24,132 nt of DNA from a virus: positions 1 to 24,132 of IMG/VR virus record IMGVR_UViG_3300031977_000416; one strand, given 5' to 3'. This document shows, piece by piece, positions 7,835-14,909 of this stretch. Every line of letters begins with the position of its first letter. Positions within the stretch are counted from its first letter, which is position 1. The notes beneath the pieces were generated by a model. The model saw nothing but the letters and a program-made list of their open reading frames with translations. It had not been told where the DNA came from and did no database searches. Made by a program: the position numbers and the translations under genes.

Positions 7835-8866
7835 ATGAGTGAATTAAAAACAAATAAGATTTCAACAAATGACCAAAACAATGTAGCTATAGATAATGCA
7901 CTTGGATTAAAGTCATATACAACTACTCAAAGAGATGCTTTAACTTCTGCTGCTGGAGATTTAATATATAATACTACTGAAGGTAAACCACAATTTTACA
8001 ATGGAACTGCTTGGGAAAATTTTGCAACACCACAATTAACAGTATCTTATCTTGTTATTGCAGGTGGAGGTGCAGGTGGTGGTGGTACAGGAGGAAACAG
8101 AAGTGGTGGTGGTGGTGCAGGAGGATATAGAAACTCTTATGCTTCTGAAACTTCTGGTGGTGGAGGTTCTACTGAAACACCATTAACTTTATTTACAGGA
8201 CAAGATTATATGGTCCAAGTGGGTGCTGGTGGTGCTATTTATAATGGCTCAACTATAGGAAGGAGTGGTAGCAATTCATCTTTTAGTACAGTATTAAGTT
8301 TAGGTGGTGGTGTTGGTGCAACTTTTGGATTATCTGGAGAAATAGGTGGTTCTGGTGGTGGAGGTGCTTATAATACTGCTCCTTCAAATGGAACAACTAA
8401 TCAAGGTTTTGCAGGTGGTGCAGCAAATACTTCATCTTTAAATAACTTTATTGGTGGTGGAGGTGGTGGTGCAGGTGCTGCTGGTAGTACTCGTGCTGGA
8501 GATGGTGCTGGAGGTGCAGGTTTAAGTTCATCAATTACAGGTTCTGCTATTTCAAGAGGTGGTGGAGGTGGTGGTGGAGTTGGTTCATCAAGAACACCTG
8601 CTACTGCACAAGATGGTGGTGGTACTGGTGGAGAAGAAAGTACAAGTCACGCAACTGCTGGAACTGCCAATACTGGTGGTGGTGGTGGTGGAAATGAAAG
8701 TGGTGCAAATGCTGCTAATGGTGGAAGTGGAGTAGTTATACTTCGTTATTCAAGTGATTATAGTATTACAGTAGGTACTGGTTTAACTGCTGGAACAGAA
8801 ACCACAGATGGTTCAGATAAGTACATAGAGATAACTGCTGGATATGGTGCAGTCAGTTGGAGTTAG
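7835..8866 (+). CDS. Polyglycine-rich tail fibre adhesin (paralogue B)
   Basis: A 343-aa paralogue of the preceding gene. The adaptor (1-67: YTTTQRDALTSAAGDLIYNT, PQFYNGTAWENF) and the tail (YSITVGTGLTAGTETTDGSDKYIEITAG) align well with it. The Gly-rich domain (about 70-305) opens with VSYLVIAGGGAGGGG and closes with GGSGVVILRY, but its inner loops are different. The same ends with divergent middles suggest duplication followed by loop replacement or recombination through the Gly-codon runs. The start follows TTAGGATAATATGA, nearly the same 14 bases that precede the fibre start at 5023. Confidence 0.8.
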   Translation: MSELKTNKISTNDQNNVAIDNALGLKSYTTTQRDALTSAAGDLIYNTTEGKPQFYNGTAWENFATPQLTVSYLVIAGGGAGGGGTGGNRSGGGGAGGYRNSYASETSGGGGSTETPLTLFTGQDYMVQVGAGGAIYNGSTIGRSGSNSSFSTVLSLGGGVGATFGLSGEIGGSGGGGAYNTAPSNGTTNQGFAGGAANTSSLNNFIGGGGGGAGAAGSTRAGDGAGGAGLSSSITGSAISRGGGGGGGVGSSRTPATAQDGGGTGGEESTSHATAGTANTGGGGGGNESGANAANGGSGVVILRYSSDYSITVGTGLTAGTETTDGSDKYIEITAGYGAVSWS

Positions 8867-8885
8867 TGTATAATAGGAGATAGAT

Positions 8886-9272
8886 ATGGCACATTACGCA
8901 TTTATAAACGAAAATAATATAGTAACAGAAGTCATTGTTGGAAAAGATGAGGATGACTTAGATACATTACCAGAAGGTTTTGCTAACTGGGAAGAATGGT
9001 ATGCAGATTTTAGAGGACAAACCTGTAAAAGAACTTCATACAATACTATAGCTAATACTCATACTGGAGATGGTACACCTTTTAGAGGTAACTATGCTGG
9101 TATAGGTTTTATTTATGACACAGAGAATGATGTATTCTATCCACCTCAACCTTATCCTAGTTGGATACTAAGTGCTGACTGGGTATGGGAAGCACCAGTT
9201 GCTTATCCTGATGATGGAGAAACATACATTTGGAATGAAAACCAAGGTAATTGGGAATTAGATAATGGCTAG
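8886..9272 (+). CDS. Conserved phage virion protein of the MAHYAF...YAGIG type
   Basis: A 128-aa Trp/Tyr-rich acidic protein. It begins MAHYAFINENNIVTEVIVG and contains GQTCKRTSYNT, PFRGNYAGIGFIYD and PPQPYPSWIL. I know this pattern from short structural proteins of marine cyanophages and other ocean phages, where the gene sits among tail genes; its exact role is unknown. The single Cys and the conserved NYAGIG loop are the most family-like features. An AGGAGA ribosome site lies 5 nt before the start, and the 3' end overlaps the next fibre by 8 bp. It may be a fibre accessory or baseplate-like piece. Confidence 0.65.
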   Translation: MAHYAFINENNIVTEVIVGKDEDDLDTLPEGFANWEEWYADFRGQTCKRTSYNTIANTHTGDGTPFRGNYAGIGFIYDTENDVFYPPQPYPSWILSADWVWEAPVAYPDDGETYIWNENQGNWELDNG

Positions 9273-10392
9273 TGAATTAAAAGTAGATACAATATCAGAA
9301 AAAACTACAGCTAGTGGTGTAACTATTGATGGCGTAGAACTTAAAGATGGTTCTGTAAAAGGTAATGGTTTAGGAAGAAAAAATCTTGTAATGAATGGAG
9401 ATTTTAGAATTGCACAAAGAGGTACTTCTTTCTCTCCTCTTACAACAGGTTCTTATCCTGCTGATAGATGGAATTGGCAATTAAATGCTTTTTCAGGTGC
9501 AGTAGATAGTACAATTTCAACAGGAACTCCTACTGGTTTTGGAAATTCTTTAAAGTTAGATTGTACAACTGCTAATACTTCTGTTGCAGCAAATAACTTT
9601 GTTCTTTTGAGAACACATTGGGAAGGACAAGATATACAACATTTAGCTTATGGTACTTCTGCTGCAAAATCTGTAACTATATCATTTTGGGTTTTTTCAA
9701 CTAAGACAGGAACTTTTAATGTAAGTTTATATAATGCTGATACCAGTCATTCTTATATTGTTGATGAAACTGTAGACACAGCATCAACTTGGGAAAAGAA
9801 AACAATCACTATTACTGGAGATACTGCTAATGCTTTTAATAATGATGCAAATAGAAGTTTAAGTCTTTATTTTGCTTTTAGTGCAGGAACTGATTATCAG
9901 GGAACTTCTGATAGTTGGATTTCTGGTTTTAAAATAGCTTCCTCAAATATAGATAACTTTTTTGACAGTACAGCAAATGAAATATATATAACAGGTGTAC
10001 AAATGGAAGTGGGTAGTGTAGCTACAGATTTTGAAGTAAGACCTATTGCAGAAGAACAGAGTTTATGCAACAGATATTATCAAATCTATATAGAGGGTTT
10101 TCAAGGAATAGCGACAGGTGCTATGTATAACTCAACAACAGTATTAGGTGTAATAAATTTTGAGGAAATGAGGGTAGCACCATCATTAGAAGTTGTTACA
10201 GGAACAAATTATTATAGATTTTGGAGAAATAATTCATCAGATGATTTTAATGATTTTGCTTTTTCAGGTGCTATTGGTAAAAAAAGTCTTAGATTGCAAA
10301 GTAATACAAATCTTTCTGGAACAGCAGGTCAATGTGGAACTATTGAAGGTTATCACGCTAATGCAAAAATGGCATTGGATGCAGAATTATGA
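9265..10392 (+). CDS. Tail fibre with carbohydrate-binding-like beta-sandwich
   Basis: A 375-aa protein. Residues 1-33 (SELKVDTISEKTTASGVTIDGV, ELKDGSVKG) are a fibre N-terminal adaptor. It is followed at about 37-55 by GRKNLVMNGDFRIAQRGTSF, the hallmark N-x-x-M-N-G-D-F-x-I-x-Q-R-G-T start of a beta-sandwich found in many phage tail fibres and tailspikes, and by YPADRWNWQL. The sandwich core spans about 40-245 and ends with ITGVQMEVGSVATDFEVRPIAEEQSLCNRYYQ, another family hallmark. The C-terminal 120 residues form a separate beta-rich tip. It likely binds surface sugars. The stop codon overlaps the next start (ATGA). Confidence 0.8.
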   Translation: MASELKVDTISEKTTASGVTIDGVELKDGSVKGNGLGRKNLVMNGDFRIAQRGTSFSPLTTGSYPADRWNWQLNAFSGAVDSTISTGTPTGFGNSLKLDCTTANTSVAANNFVLLRTHWEGQDIQHLAYGTSAAKSVTISFWVFSTKTGTFNVSLYNADTSHSYIVDETVDTASTWEKKTITITGDTANAFNNDANRSLSLYFAFSAGTDYQGTSDSWISGFKIASSNIDNFFDSTANEIYITGVQMEVGSVATDFEVRPIAEEQSLCNRYYQIYIEGFQGIATGAMYNSTTVLGVINFEEMRVAPSLEVVTGTNYYRFWRNNSSDDFNDFAFSGAIGKKSLRLQSNTNLSGTAGQCGTIEGYHANAKMALDAEL

Positions 10393-10559
10393 TACAAGAA
10401 GTAGAAAATAGTTACGATTTAGCAGGTAATCATTGTGGTTATAAGATTACTTATCCAGATGGAATTATAGCTTTAGTACCTTTAGATGAAGGCAATAGAC
10501 ATTATCAAAAAATTATGGATTGGGTTGCTGAAGGCAACGAAATTTTTGAACCAAGCTAA
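10389..10559 (+). CDS. Small fibre-associated protein with DxGNRHYQK...W...GN motif
   Basis: A 56-aa protein starting inside the ATGA overlap with the fibre stop. It contains ALVPLDEGNRHYQKIMDWVA followed by EGNEIFEPS. The pattern P-x-D-x-x-N-x-x-Y-Q-x-x-x-x-W-x-x-x-G-N-x-x-x-P is common at the end of short phage proteins next to tail fibres and in fibre-chaperone-like proteins. No biochemical role is established for this one. Its coupling to the fibre suggests an assembly helper. Confidence 0.6.
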   Translation: MIQEVENSYDLAGNHCGYKITYPDGIIALVPLDEGNRHYQKIMDWVAEGNEIFEPS

Positions 10560-10576
10560 ACCAGTTTAAACAAGTA

Positions 10577-10585
10577 TGCTACAAT
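10577..10585 (+). promoter_or_regulatory. Extended -10 promoter of the lysis and small-gene block
   Basis: TGC-TACAAT ends 7 nt before the ATG at 10593, so transcription would start on or one base before the start codon, giving a leaderless message. An 8-bp palindrome, GTTTAAAC (10564-10571), lies just upstream and could be an operator or part of the promoter. No convincing -35 box is seen. Confidence 0.55.
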
Positions 10586-10592
10586 CGTAATT

Positions 10593-10751
10593 ATGGATTA
10601 TCTAATAGGATTTTTACTAGGATTTTTTTTAAAAGATATTAGTAACTTTATTAAAAGAATAAGTAATTATGATTGGGAAAATCGTAACTACTTTGATAAA
10701 GCATATACCTGGTCAGATGATATCTATATGTCAGAGGATGACCTACCATAA
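10593..10751 (+). CDS. Small membrane protein (52 aa)
   Basis: Residues 2-13 are strongly hydrophobic (DYLIGFLLGFFL), followed by a basic helix (KDISNFIKRIS) and an acidic, aromatic tail ending in YMSEDDLP. It reads as an N-terminally anchored membrane protein with the charged tail in the cytoplasm. It is the first gene after a leaderless-type promoter, has no ribosome site, and its stop overlaps the next start by one base (TAATG). It is too short for a firm family call; given its neighbours, a lysis accessory protein is a reasonable guess. Confidence 0.6.
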   Translation: MDYLIGFLLGFFLKDISNFIKRISNYDWENRNYFDKAYTWSDDIYMSEDDLP

Positions 10752-10924
10752 TGTCTGACTATCTTGGTAATGGTTATACACAGAAAGAGATGTTAGATAT
10801 GGTATTAAAACGCCTTGATGAAATAGATTCAAAACTAGATGCAAAACTAGACAAAGCAGAGTTTTATAAAGTATTAGGATTATTGGTAGCAGTAGGTGGT
10901 GTTGTTGTTGCTGCTTTAATGTAG
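10751..10924 (+). CDS. XhlA/holin-like small membrane protein
   Basis: A 57-aa protein with an amphipathic N-terminal helix (MLDMVLKRLDEIDSKLDAKL, about 14-33) and a single C-terminal membrane segment (VLGLLVAVGGVVVAALM). Coiled coil first and one hydrophobic helix at the very end is the layout of haemolysin XhlA-type proteins that assist holins. It overlaps the upstream stop and is followed 7 bp later by another membrane protein with a GGAG ribosome site. Function is inferred from layout. Confidence 0.6.
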   Translation: MSDYLGNGYTQKEMLDMVLKRLDEIDSKLDAKLDKAEFYKVLGLLVAVGGVVVAALM

Positions 10925-10931
10925 GAGAACA

Positions 10932-11135
10932 ATGGCAACATTAAAGATAGACACAAAGACACTAGCACCAATAGTTATAACAGCTATGCTTAGTGCATTT
11001 GGTTGGGTATTCAACTCAATAGAAGAAATTAAATCACATCAGAACGCTTGTGATGCTATGGTGTTAGAAATGAATAGTGAATTAGATATGTTAGAATCTA
11101 ACTTTACAGAATTATTATTTAAATTAAATGGATGA
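10932..11135 (+). CDS. Small membrane protein, possible holin component (67 aa)
   Basis: It has one hydrophobic segment near the N-terminus (LAPIVITAMLSAFGWVFNSI, about 11-30) followed by a long acidic helix (EEIKSHQNACDAMVLEMNSE and more) with a coiled-coil look. This is the mirror image of the preceding gene (membrane first, coil second), so the two helices could pair across a complex. It has a clear ribosome site (TAGGAGAAC), and its stop overlaps the next ATG (ATGA). No named family is recognised. Confidence 0.6.
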   Translation: MATLKIDTKTLAPIVITAMLSAFGWVFNSIEEIKSHQNACDAMVLEMNSELDMLESNFTELLFKLNG

Positions 11136-11263
11136 AACAATTATTCAAATATGTAACTGCCCTGATGGTAGTATTAATTGTAGTTGCGAATAGCTTTATA
11201 GATGTAATATCGTTATACTTAGTACGTAAAGAAAACAGGAGATATAATGGCACACGAAACTAG
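11132..11263 (+). CDS. Single-pass membrane peptide (43 aa), overlapping both neighbours
   Basis: A short gene with a start in the ATGA overlap at 11132 and a stop at 11261-11263, 17 bp inside the following gene. The protein is a basic N-terminus (MKQLFKYV), a hydrophobic helix (ALMVVLIVVANSFI) and a basic tail (VRKENRRYNGTRN). The start is supported by coupling to the previous stop. Without this gene, 11136-11246 would be the only gap in the block. It could be a third holin-cassette member or an antiholin. Confidence 0.5.
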   Translation: MKQLFKYVTALMVVLIVVANSFIDVISLYLVRKENRRYNGTRN

Positions 11264-11537
11264 GAAAAAAAACCTACTTAAAAAACACGGATTAAGTGGC
11301 GTTAATAAACCTAAACGTACACCTAGTCATCCTACTAAATCACACGTTGTATTAGCACAAGAAGGCCACCAACTTAAGTTAATTAGGTTTGGTCAACAAG
11401 GTGTTAAAGGTGCAGGTAAAAATCCTAAATCAGCTAAAGAAAAAGCTAGACGTAAATCTTTTAAAGCAAGACACGCTAAAAATATTAAAAAAGGAAAAAT
11501 GTCAGCAGCTTATTGGGCTGATAAAGCTAAGTGGTAA
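11247..11537 (+). CDS. Conserved small basic phage protein with KARHxKNIxKGKMSAAYWAxKxKW tail
   Basis: A 96-aa, very Lys/Arg/His-rich protein. The C-terminal 30 residues (ARRKSFKARHAKNIKKGKMS, then AAYWADKAKW) form a signature I recognise from many phage and phage-like genes, either as a small stand-alone protein or as the tail of larger ones. The pattern H-x-K-N with a terminal YW-x-x-K-x-K-W suggests a small folded basic domain. The N-terminal half contains VLAQEGHQLKLIRFGQQGV. It may bind nucleic acid in or on the virion, but no function is known. It has a ribosome site (ACAGGAG) and lies 1 bp before the next gene. Confidence 0.65.
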   Translation: MAHETRKKNLLKKHGLSGVNKPKRTPSHPTKSHVVLAQEGHQLKLIRFGQQGVKGAGKNPKSAKEKARRKSFKARHAKNIKKGKMSAAYWADKAKW

Positions 11538-11538
11538 T

Positions 11539-11667
11539 ATGGCTAGAACAGTAAGTTGGAAGTGGGGTGGCAAAACCTATAGAGGTACAGTTACTCGTGA
11601 AACTAAAAACTTTATATATGCTAAAACACATAACAATAAAATTAAAAAGATTCGCAAGAAAAAGTAA
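11539..11667 (+). CDS. Small basic protein (42 aa) with WKWGGKTYRGT motif
   Basis: The start at 11539, one base after the previous stop, gives a compact protein: MARTVSWKWGGKTYRGTVTR, then a beta-like middle and the tail KIKKIRKKK. The same frame is open upstream, but that part lies inside the preceding gene. It is strongly basic and probably a single small beta barrel or hairpin. The stop overlaps the next ATG (TAATG). It is not recognised as a named family; nucleic-acid or virion binding is a guess from charge. Confidence 0.6.
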   Translation: MARTVSWKWGGKTYRGTVTRETKNFIYAKTHNNKIKKIRKKK

Positions 11668-11840
11668 TGGCGTTACCTGGAGCATATGTTAACAGAAGTA
11701 ATACAATTGGTCAGTATTGTAGTAATTGCGAATATTATTCTAATAACTATTGCGTTAAATTTCAGGAACAAGTAGCACCATATGGTTGGTGTGCAGTATG
11801 GGAACCAGTAGAAGATGAAATTAGAAGTACTGAGGTTTAG
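11667..11840 (+). CDS. Four-cysteine HiPIP-like / metal-binding small protein (57 aa)
   Basis: Cys18, Cys21, Cys29 and Cys42 lie in the pattern C-x2-C-x7-C-x12-C with the context YCSNCEYYSNNYCVKF and APYGWCAVW. The spacing and the final G-W-C-x-x-W match the four cluster ligands of high-potential iron–sulfur proteins, although this protein is shorter than typical HiPIPs. A plain zinc site is the main alternative. HiPIP-type electron carriers are not expected in a phage lysis/structural block, so the fold may serve as a small rigid virion part. It is coupled to the previous gene (TAATG) and its last 26 bp overlap the next gene in another frame. Confidence 0.6.
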   Translation: MALPGAYVNRSNTIGQYCSNCEYYSNNYCVKFQEQVAPYGWCAVWEPVEDEIRSTEV

Positions 11841-12435
11841 TTCACAAGAAGATTCTACGTCTGGAATATTGTTTGATGTAGTTAATGGTAAAAGAAACTT
11901 TCTTTGTTATACATTAGAAGATGAACATCGTGACACTAAAGTGTGGGGTGAAACTAGAATACCTGCTGGTACTTACAAGTTAGAGTTTCGTACAGAAGGT
12001 GGCTTTCACAATCGTTATTTATCACGTTACGGTACACCATTTCATAAAGGTATGATATGGGTTAAAGACGTACCTGGCTTTGAATATATATTATGGCATA
12101 GCGGTAATACTGATGAAAACACTGCTGGTTGTTTATTATTAGGCAATACACAAACAAGTAACTTAGTAGCTAAAAATGGTTTTGTAGGTAGTAGTCGTGA
12201 TGCTTATGAACAAGTATATCCTTACGTTGCAGCTGCTATAGAAAACGGAGATGTATACGTGACATATACTGATTATGATGGTGTTATTACTAATGACATA
12301 TCAGATGTAAATACTATTGACAATAAACAAAAAGAACATATGATATTAGCTGACTCAGTATATGAAAAACTACAAGAGATTAGTGGAGAAATCCAAATAC
12401 TTTCTGCTAAGATGGATAAGAAAAAAATATTATGA
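11815..12435 (+). CDS. DUF5675-type L,D-transpeptidase-fold protein, likely cell-wall active
   Basis: A 206-aa protein. Residues 1-150 match the pattern I know for DUF5675: an N-terminal strand (KLEVLRF), S-x-G-I-L-F, CYTLEDEHRD, RIPAGTYKLEFR, then GMIWVKDVPGFEYILWHSGN and ENTAGCLLLG. H95 and C106 in H-x-G-N...G-C-x-x-L-G are the equivalents of the His/Cys pair of L,D-transpeptidase-like folds. The C-terminal 40 residues form a coiled coil (HMILADSVYEKLQEISGEIQ). No signal peptide is seen, so it would need a holin or act in the virion. It sits among small membrane proteins and upstream of an r1t-like holin, which supports a lysis role. Confidence 0.7.
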   Translation: MKLEVLRFSSQEDSTSGILFDVVNGKRNFLCYTLEDEHRDTKVWGETRIPAGTYKLEFRTEGGFHNRYLSRYGTPFHKGMIWVKDVPGFEYILWHSGNTDENTAGCLLLGNTQTSNLVAKNGFVGSSRDAYEQVYPYVAAAIENGDVYVTYTDYDGVITNDISDVNTIDNKQKEHMILADSVYEKLQEISGEIQILSAKMDKKKIL

Positions 12436-14453
12436 AAAACGTACCATTTAAAAGAAGTATAAAATTTGGAGATGTAGATGAAATACAACCTTGGAAAGAT
12501 GACCAAGGTGGTGCTAAATATTCTAAAGAAACTAAAAAAGCATTCTTAGAAACAGATATAAAAGCTGGTATGGATGTTGTTACTGAAGATGTATTTAGTG
12601 GTAGTACACAATATGGTGGTTCTACTAGCAAAGGATACAAACCACAAACACCTGAAGCAGCTAAACAATTAATTAAAGAACGCGCTACATTTGACATTGA
12701 TACTGACATTGAATTGTATGAATCTATACATAAAGAATATCAAGGTCAAAAGATGTCTATTGATATACAAAATAAACCTGGTGTACAAGCTAAAGAACTT
12801 AAAACAAACGTAGCTGAAACTGCTGCACCTGATTATACAACTACAAAAAGAATGGCTGGAGAACCTTCACAATTTAAAGTAACTTCTGAAGGTGTAATTG
12901 AAGAATGGAGTACTAGACCTGTTGGTATTAAATCAAAAAAACCTATTGGTATTAAAGGTGTAGATTTAGCTACATCGCGTAAAGCATTTCAAACAGCAGA
13001 AAAATTAGCTTCTTTAAAATTAGAACGTGCAAATATTGTAAGAAACATTAATAAAGAATTATATGGTGTTGCTTATGATACAGATGTATTAACTGAATCA
13101 GATTATAAAAAAGCAGAAGTGTTAGGTAAAGCACAAGGTATAACTACATCAGAAGCAGTACCACAAGTTAAAGCTTCTAAACCAGACTTAACTGCAATTA
13201 AAGGTGACCCTTTTGAAGCTAAAGCAGAGTACAAACAAACATCTGCTTATGACTATTCACCTATTGAAGAAGGTAATAAATACAGAGATTTACAAACAGA
13301 GATAGTAGAAAAACGTTTTGGTATGACTACTATGGATGAAAGAATAGCTGCTACAGGTACTGGTAGTTTTAAAGAATATCCTAAAGGTGGTGGTAAAGGT
13401 GGAGTTACATATCCTGCATTACAAGAATCTGTAGGATTATCTGGTTCAGGTATGACAGGTGGAGGAGTTCAAGGTTTAGGATACAAACAAGCTGACTTAC
13501 TTAGCAAATCTATAGTTCCATTTAAAACTAGAACTGTAGATAATGTAGCTCAATTACCATTTGCTGTATCAGATTATGAACGTCAAGCAACAAGAATATT
13601 AGGTAAAGCTAAAGCTAAACAACATATGAAAAATATTATAGACCCTGGTTTTCAAACACCTGCTGACCCTAAAGCACCTAGCGCTATTGTTAAAAGTCCT
13701 ACTGTTCCTGACGTAAGAACTACACCTATAAGTAAAATACAAAGTGGACCTGCATACAATGAGTTAATGAGAGTTCACCAAAAAATAGAAGCAGCTGCTA
13801 CAGAATACGCTGACATTAGAAAAGACATACAAGATACTATGGGTGGTACAAGTAAAGCTGACATTCAAGCATATTTTAAAGGTGAGAAAGTTACTAAGAA
13901 ATTTAAATTAGAAGGTAGAGAAACTAAAGTTACTTATAATCCTGCGTCTGGAGTATTCCGTGATGTTCGTAGTGCAACAATTGCTGGTATAAATACTGAA
14001 GGATTAAACCTACCTGCTATTAGTGCTAAAAGAAGTGCTGAAATAGCTGGTAAATATGGTGATATAGACAATACAAGTTTTAAAACATTTACTGGTACAC
14101 AGGGATTAAAACAACCAGGACCTAAACCTACTATAAAAGAACAAGTAGTTGTACCTAATCCACAACCTGAATACACTAGACGTGCAACTGAATACAAAAA
14201 ACGTGAGTTATCTTTAGAACAACGCGCACAAAAAATACTATCTACTCCTGGAGTAGGATTGTCAGATGTTGAAAGTGCTGTACAAAAAGAACTTAAGAAA
14301 GCAGCTAAAGCAGTTGGTAGTGTTGGTGCAATTAAAGGATTAAAAAATATAATGGGTCCTATTACAAAAACTAATCCAGCATTGACTGGTTTGTCATTGT
14401 TGCCTAAGAAAATTATTGATGATATAATTAAACCAAAGAAACCAGAGGCTTAA
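12432..14453 (+). CDS. Large unrecognised late protein, possible internal virion or ejection protein
   Basis: A 673-aa protein starting in an ATGA overlap. I recognise no family. It is rich in Lys, Thr, Ala, Glu and Pro, has no membrane helix and no cysteine motif. Residues about 1-190 look extended (IQPWKDDQGGAKYS; RPVGIKSKKPIGIKG). Short helical parts follow (KLASLKLERANIVRNINKEL; MRVHQKIEAAATEYADIRKD), and the C-terminus is basic and helical (AVQKELKKAAKAVGSVGAIK) with a final IIKPKKPEA. Size, charge and late position resemble podovirus internal core or DNA-ejection proteins, but this is only an inference. The mixed helical and disordered build would also fit an assembly or structural scaffold role. 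Confidence 0.55.
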   Translation: MKNVPFKRSIKFGDVDEIQPWKDDQGGAKYSKETKKAFLETDIKAGMDVVTEDVFSGSTQYGGSTSKGYKPQTPEAAKQLIKERATFDIDTDIELYESIHKEYQGQKMSIDIQNKPGVQAKELKTNVAETAAPDYTTTKRMAGEPSQFKVTSEGVIEEWSTRPVGIKSKKPIGIKGVDLATSRKAFQTAEKLASLKLERANIVRNINKELYGVAYDTDVLTESDYKKAEVLGKAQGITTSEAVPQVKASKPDLTAIKGDPFEAKAEYKQTSAYDYSPIEEGNKYRDLQTEIVEKRFGMTTMDERIAATGTGSFKEYPKGGGKGGVTYPALQESVGLSGSGMTGGGVQGLGYKQADLLSKSIVPFKTRTVDNVAQLPFAVSDYERQATRILGKAKAKQHMKNIIDPGFQTPADPKAPSAIVKSPTVPDVRTTPISKIQSGPAYNELMRVHQKIEAAATEYADIRKDIQDTMGGTSKADIQAYFKGEKVTKKFKLEGRETKVTYNPASGVFRDVRSATIAGINTEGLNLPAISAKRSAEIAGKYGDIDNTSFKTFTGTQGLKQPGPKPTIKEQVVVPNPQPEYTRRATEYKKRELSLEQRAQKILSTPGVGLSDVESAVQKELKKAAKAVGSVGAIKGLKNIMGPITKTNPALTGLSLLPKKIIDDIIKPKKPEA

Positions 14454-14454
14454 T

Positions 14455-14664
14455 ATGAAACAAGAATATAAAGACATTATTGAAAAAACAATATGGACAT
14501 TTGTTGAAGCATTCATATCTGCATTGACAATTGCTCCGTTAGTAGGTGTTGACGCAGAAGCTATACAATTAGCTGCGTTATCAGGTGGTGCTGCAGCTTT
14601 AGTAGTAATCAAAGAGTTTGCTAAAAAACAATTAGTCAAACCTGTTAAGAAAGTGAGTAAGTAA
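14455..14664 (+). CDS. Holin, r1t-like two-helix type
   Basis: A 69-aa protein with two hydrophobic helices: TIWTFVEAFISALTIAPLVG (about 12-31) and IQLAALSGGAAALVVI (about 38-53), joined by a short acidic loop, followed by a basic tail (KKQLVKPVKKVSK). The W-T-F-V-x-A-F-I start of helix 1, the A-A-L-S-G-G-A-A-A-L helix 2 and the charged end match the r1t/class II holin pattern. Class II holins make lesions in the inner membrane that release or activate endolysins at the end of infection. It begins one base after the previous stop, and its own stop overlaps the next ATG. Confidence 0.75.
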   Translation: MKQEYKDIIEKTIWTFVEAFISALTIAPLVGVDAEAIQLAALSGGAAALVVIKEFAKKQLVKPVKKVSK

Positions 14665-14909
14665 TGCCTAAACAAGTAAAACGTATTGAAGGTGGTACTA
14701 GCAAACCTTATAGCGATTTAGAACCTACACAAACTTTTGAAAAAAACTTAGGTTTTATATCAAATACAAAGGTAACACATCTTGGTGGACCTATGACTTA
14801 TAAAAAAATGCAAAAAGATTTTGTATTTTTAGCACCTATAGTTGCAGCTGATGTAAAACCTTGGGAAGATAGAAACATTAAAAATCGTGGAACAAAATTA
14901 AATCGATAA
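14664..14909 (+). CDS. Small unrecognised protein (81 aa)
   Basis: It starts in the TAATG overlap with the holin and ends in a TAATG overlap with the next gene. The protein is basic (MPKQVKRIEGGTSKPYSDLE; IKNRGTKLNR), with a central LGGPMTYKKMQKDFVFLAPI and DVKPWEDRN. There are no membrane helices or Cys/His sites. The phrase VKPWEDRN faintly echoes IQPWKDDQ near the start of the large protein encoded at 12432, perhaps a shared binding peptide. Conserved coupling argues that it is a real gene; function unknown. Confidence 0.6.
   Translation: MPKQVKRIEGGTSKPYSDLEPTQTFEKNLGFISNTKVTHLGGPMTYKKMQKDFVFLAPIVAADVKPWEDRNIKNRGTKLNR

Noticed and set aside
8867-8874. TGTATAAT as a promoter before the gene at 8886
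   Set aside because: It matches a -10 box, but the AGGAGA ribosome site of the same gene would then lie upstream of the transcription start, so the ribosome-site reading is preferred.
12407-12709. Minus-strand open frame opposite the start of the 673-aa gene
   Set aside because: No ribosome site, no family resemblance, Ser/Leu-rich composition typical of an antisense shadow of an AT-rich gene.
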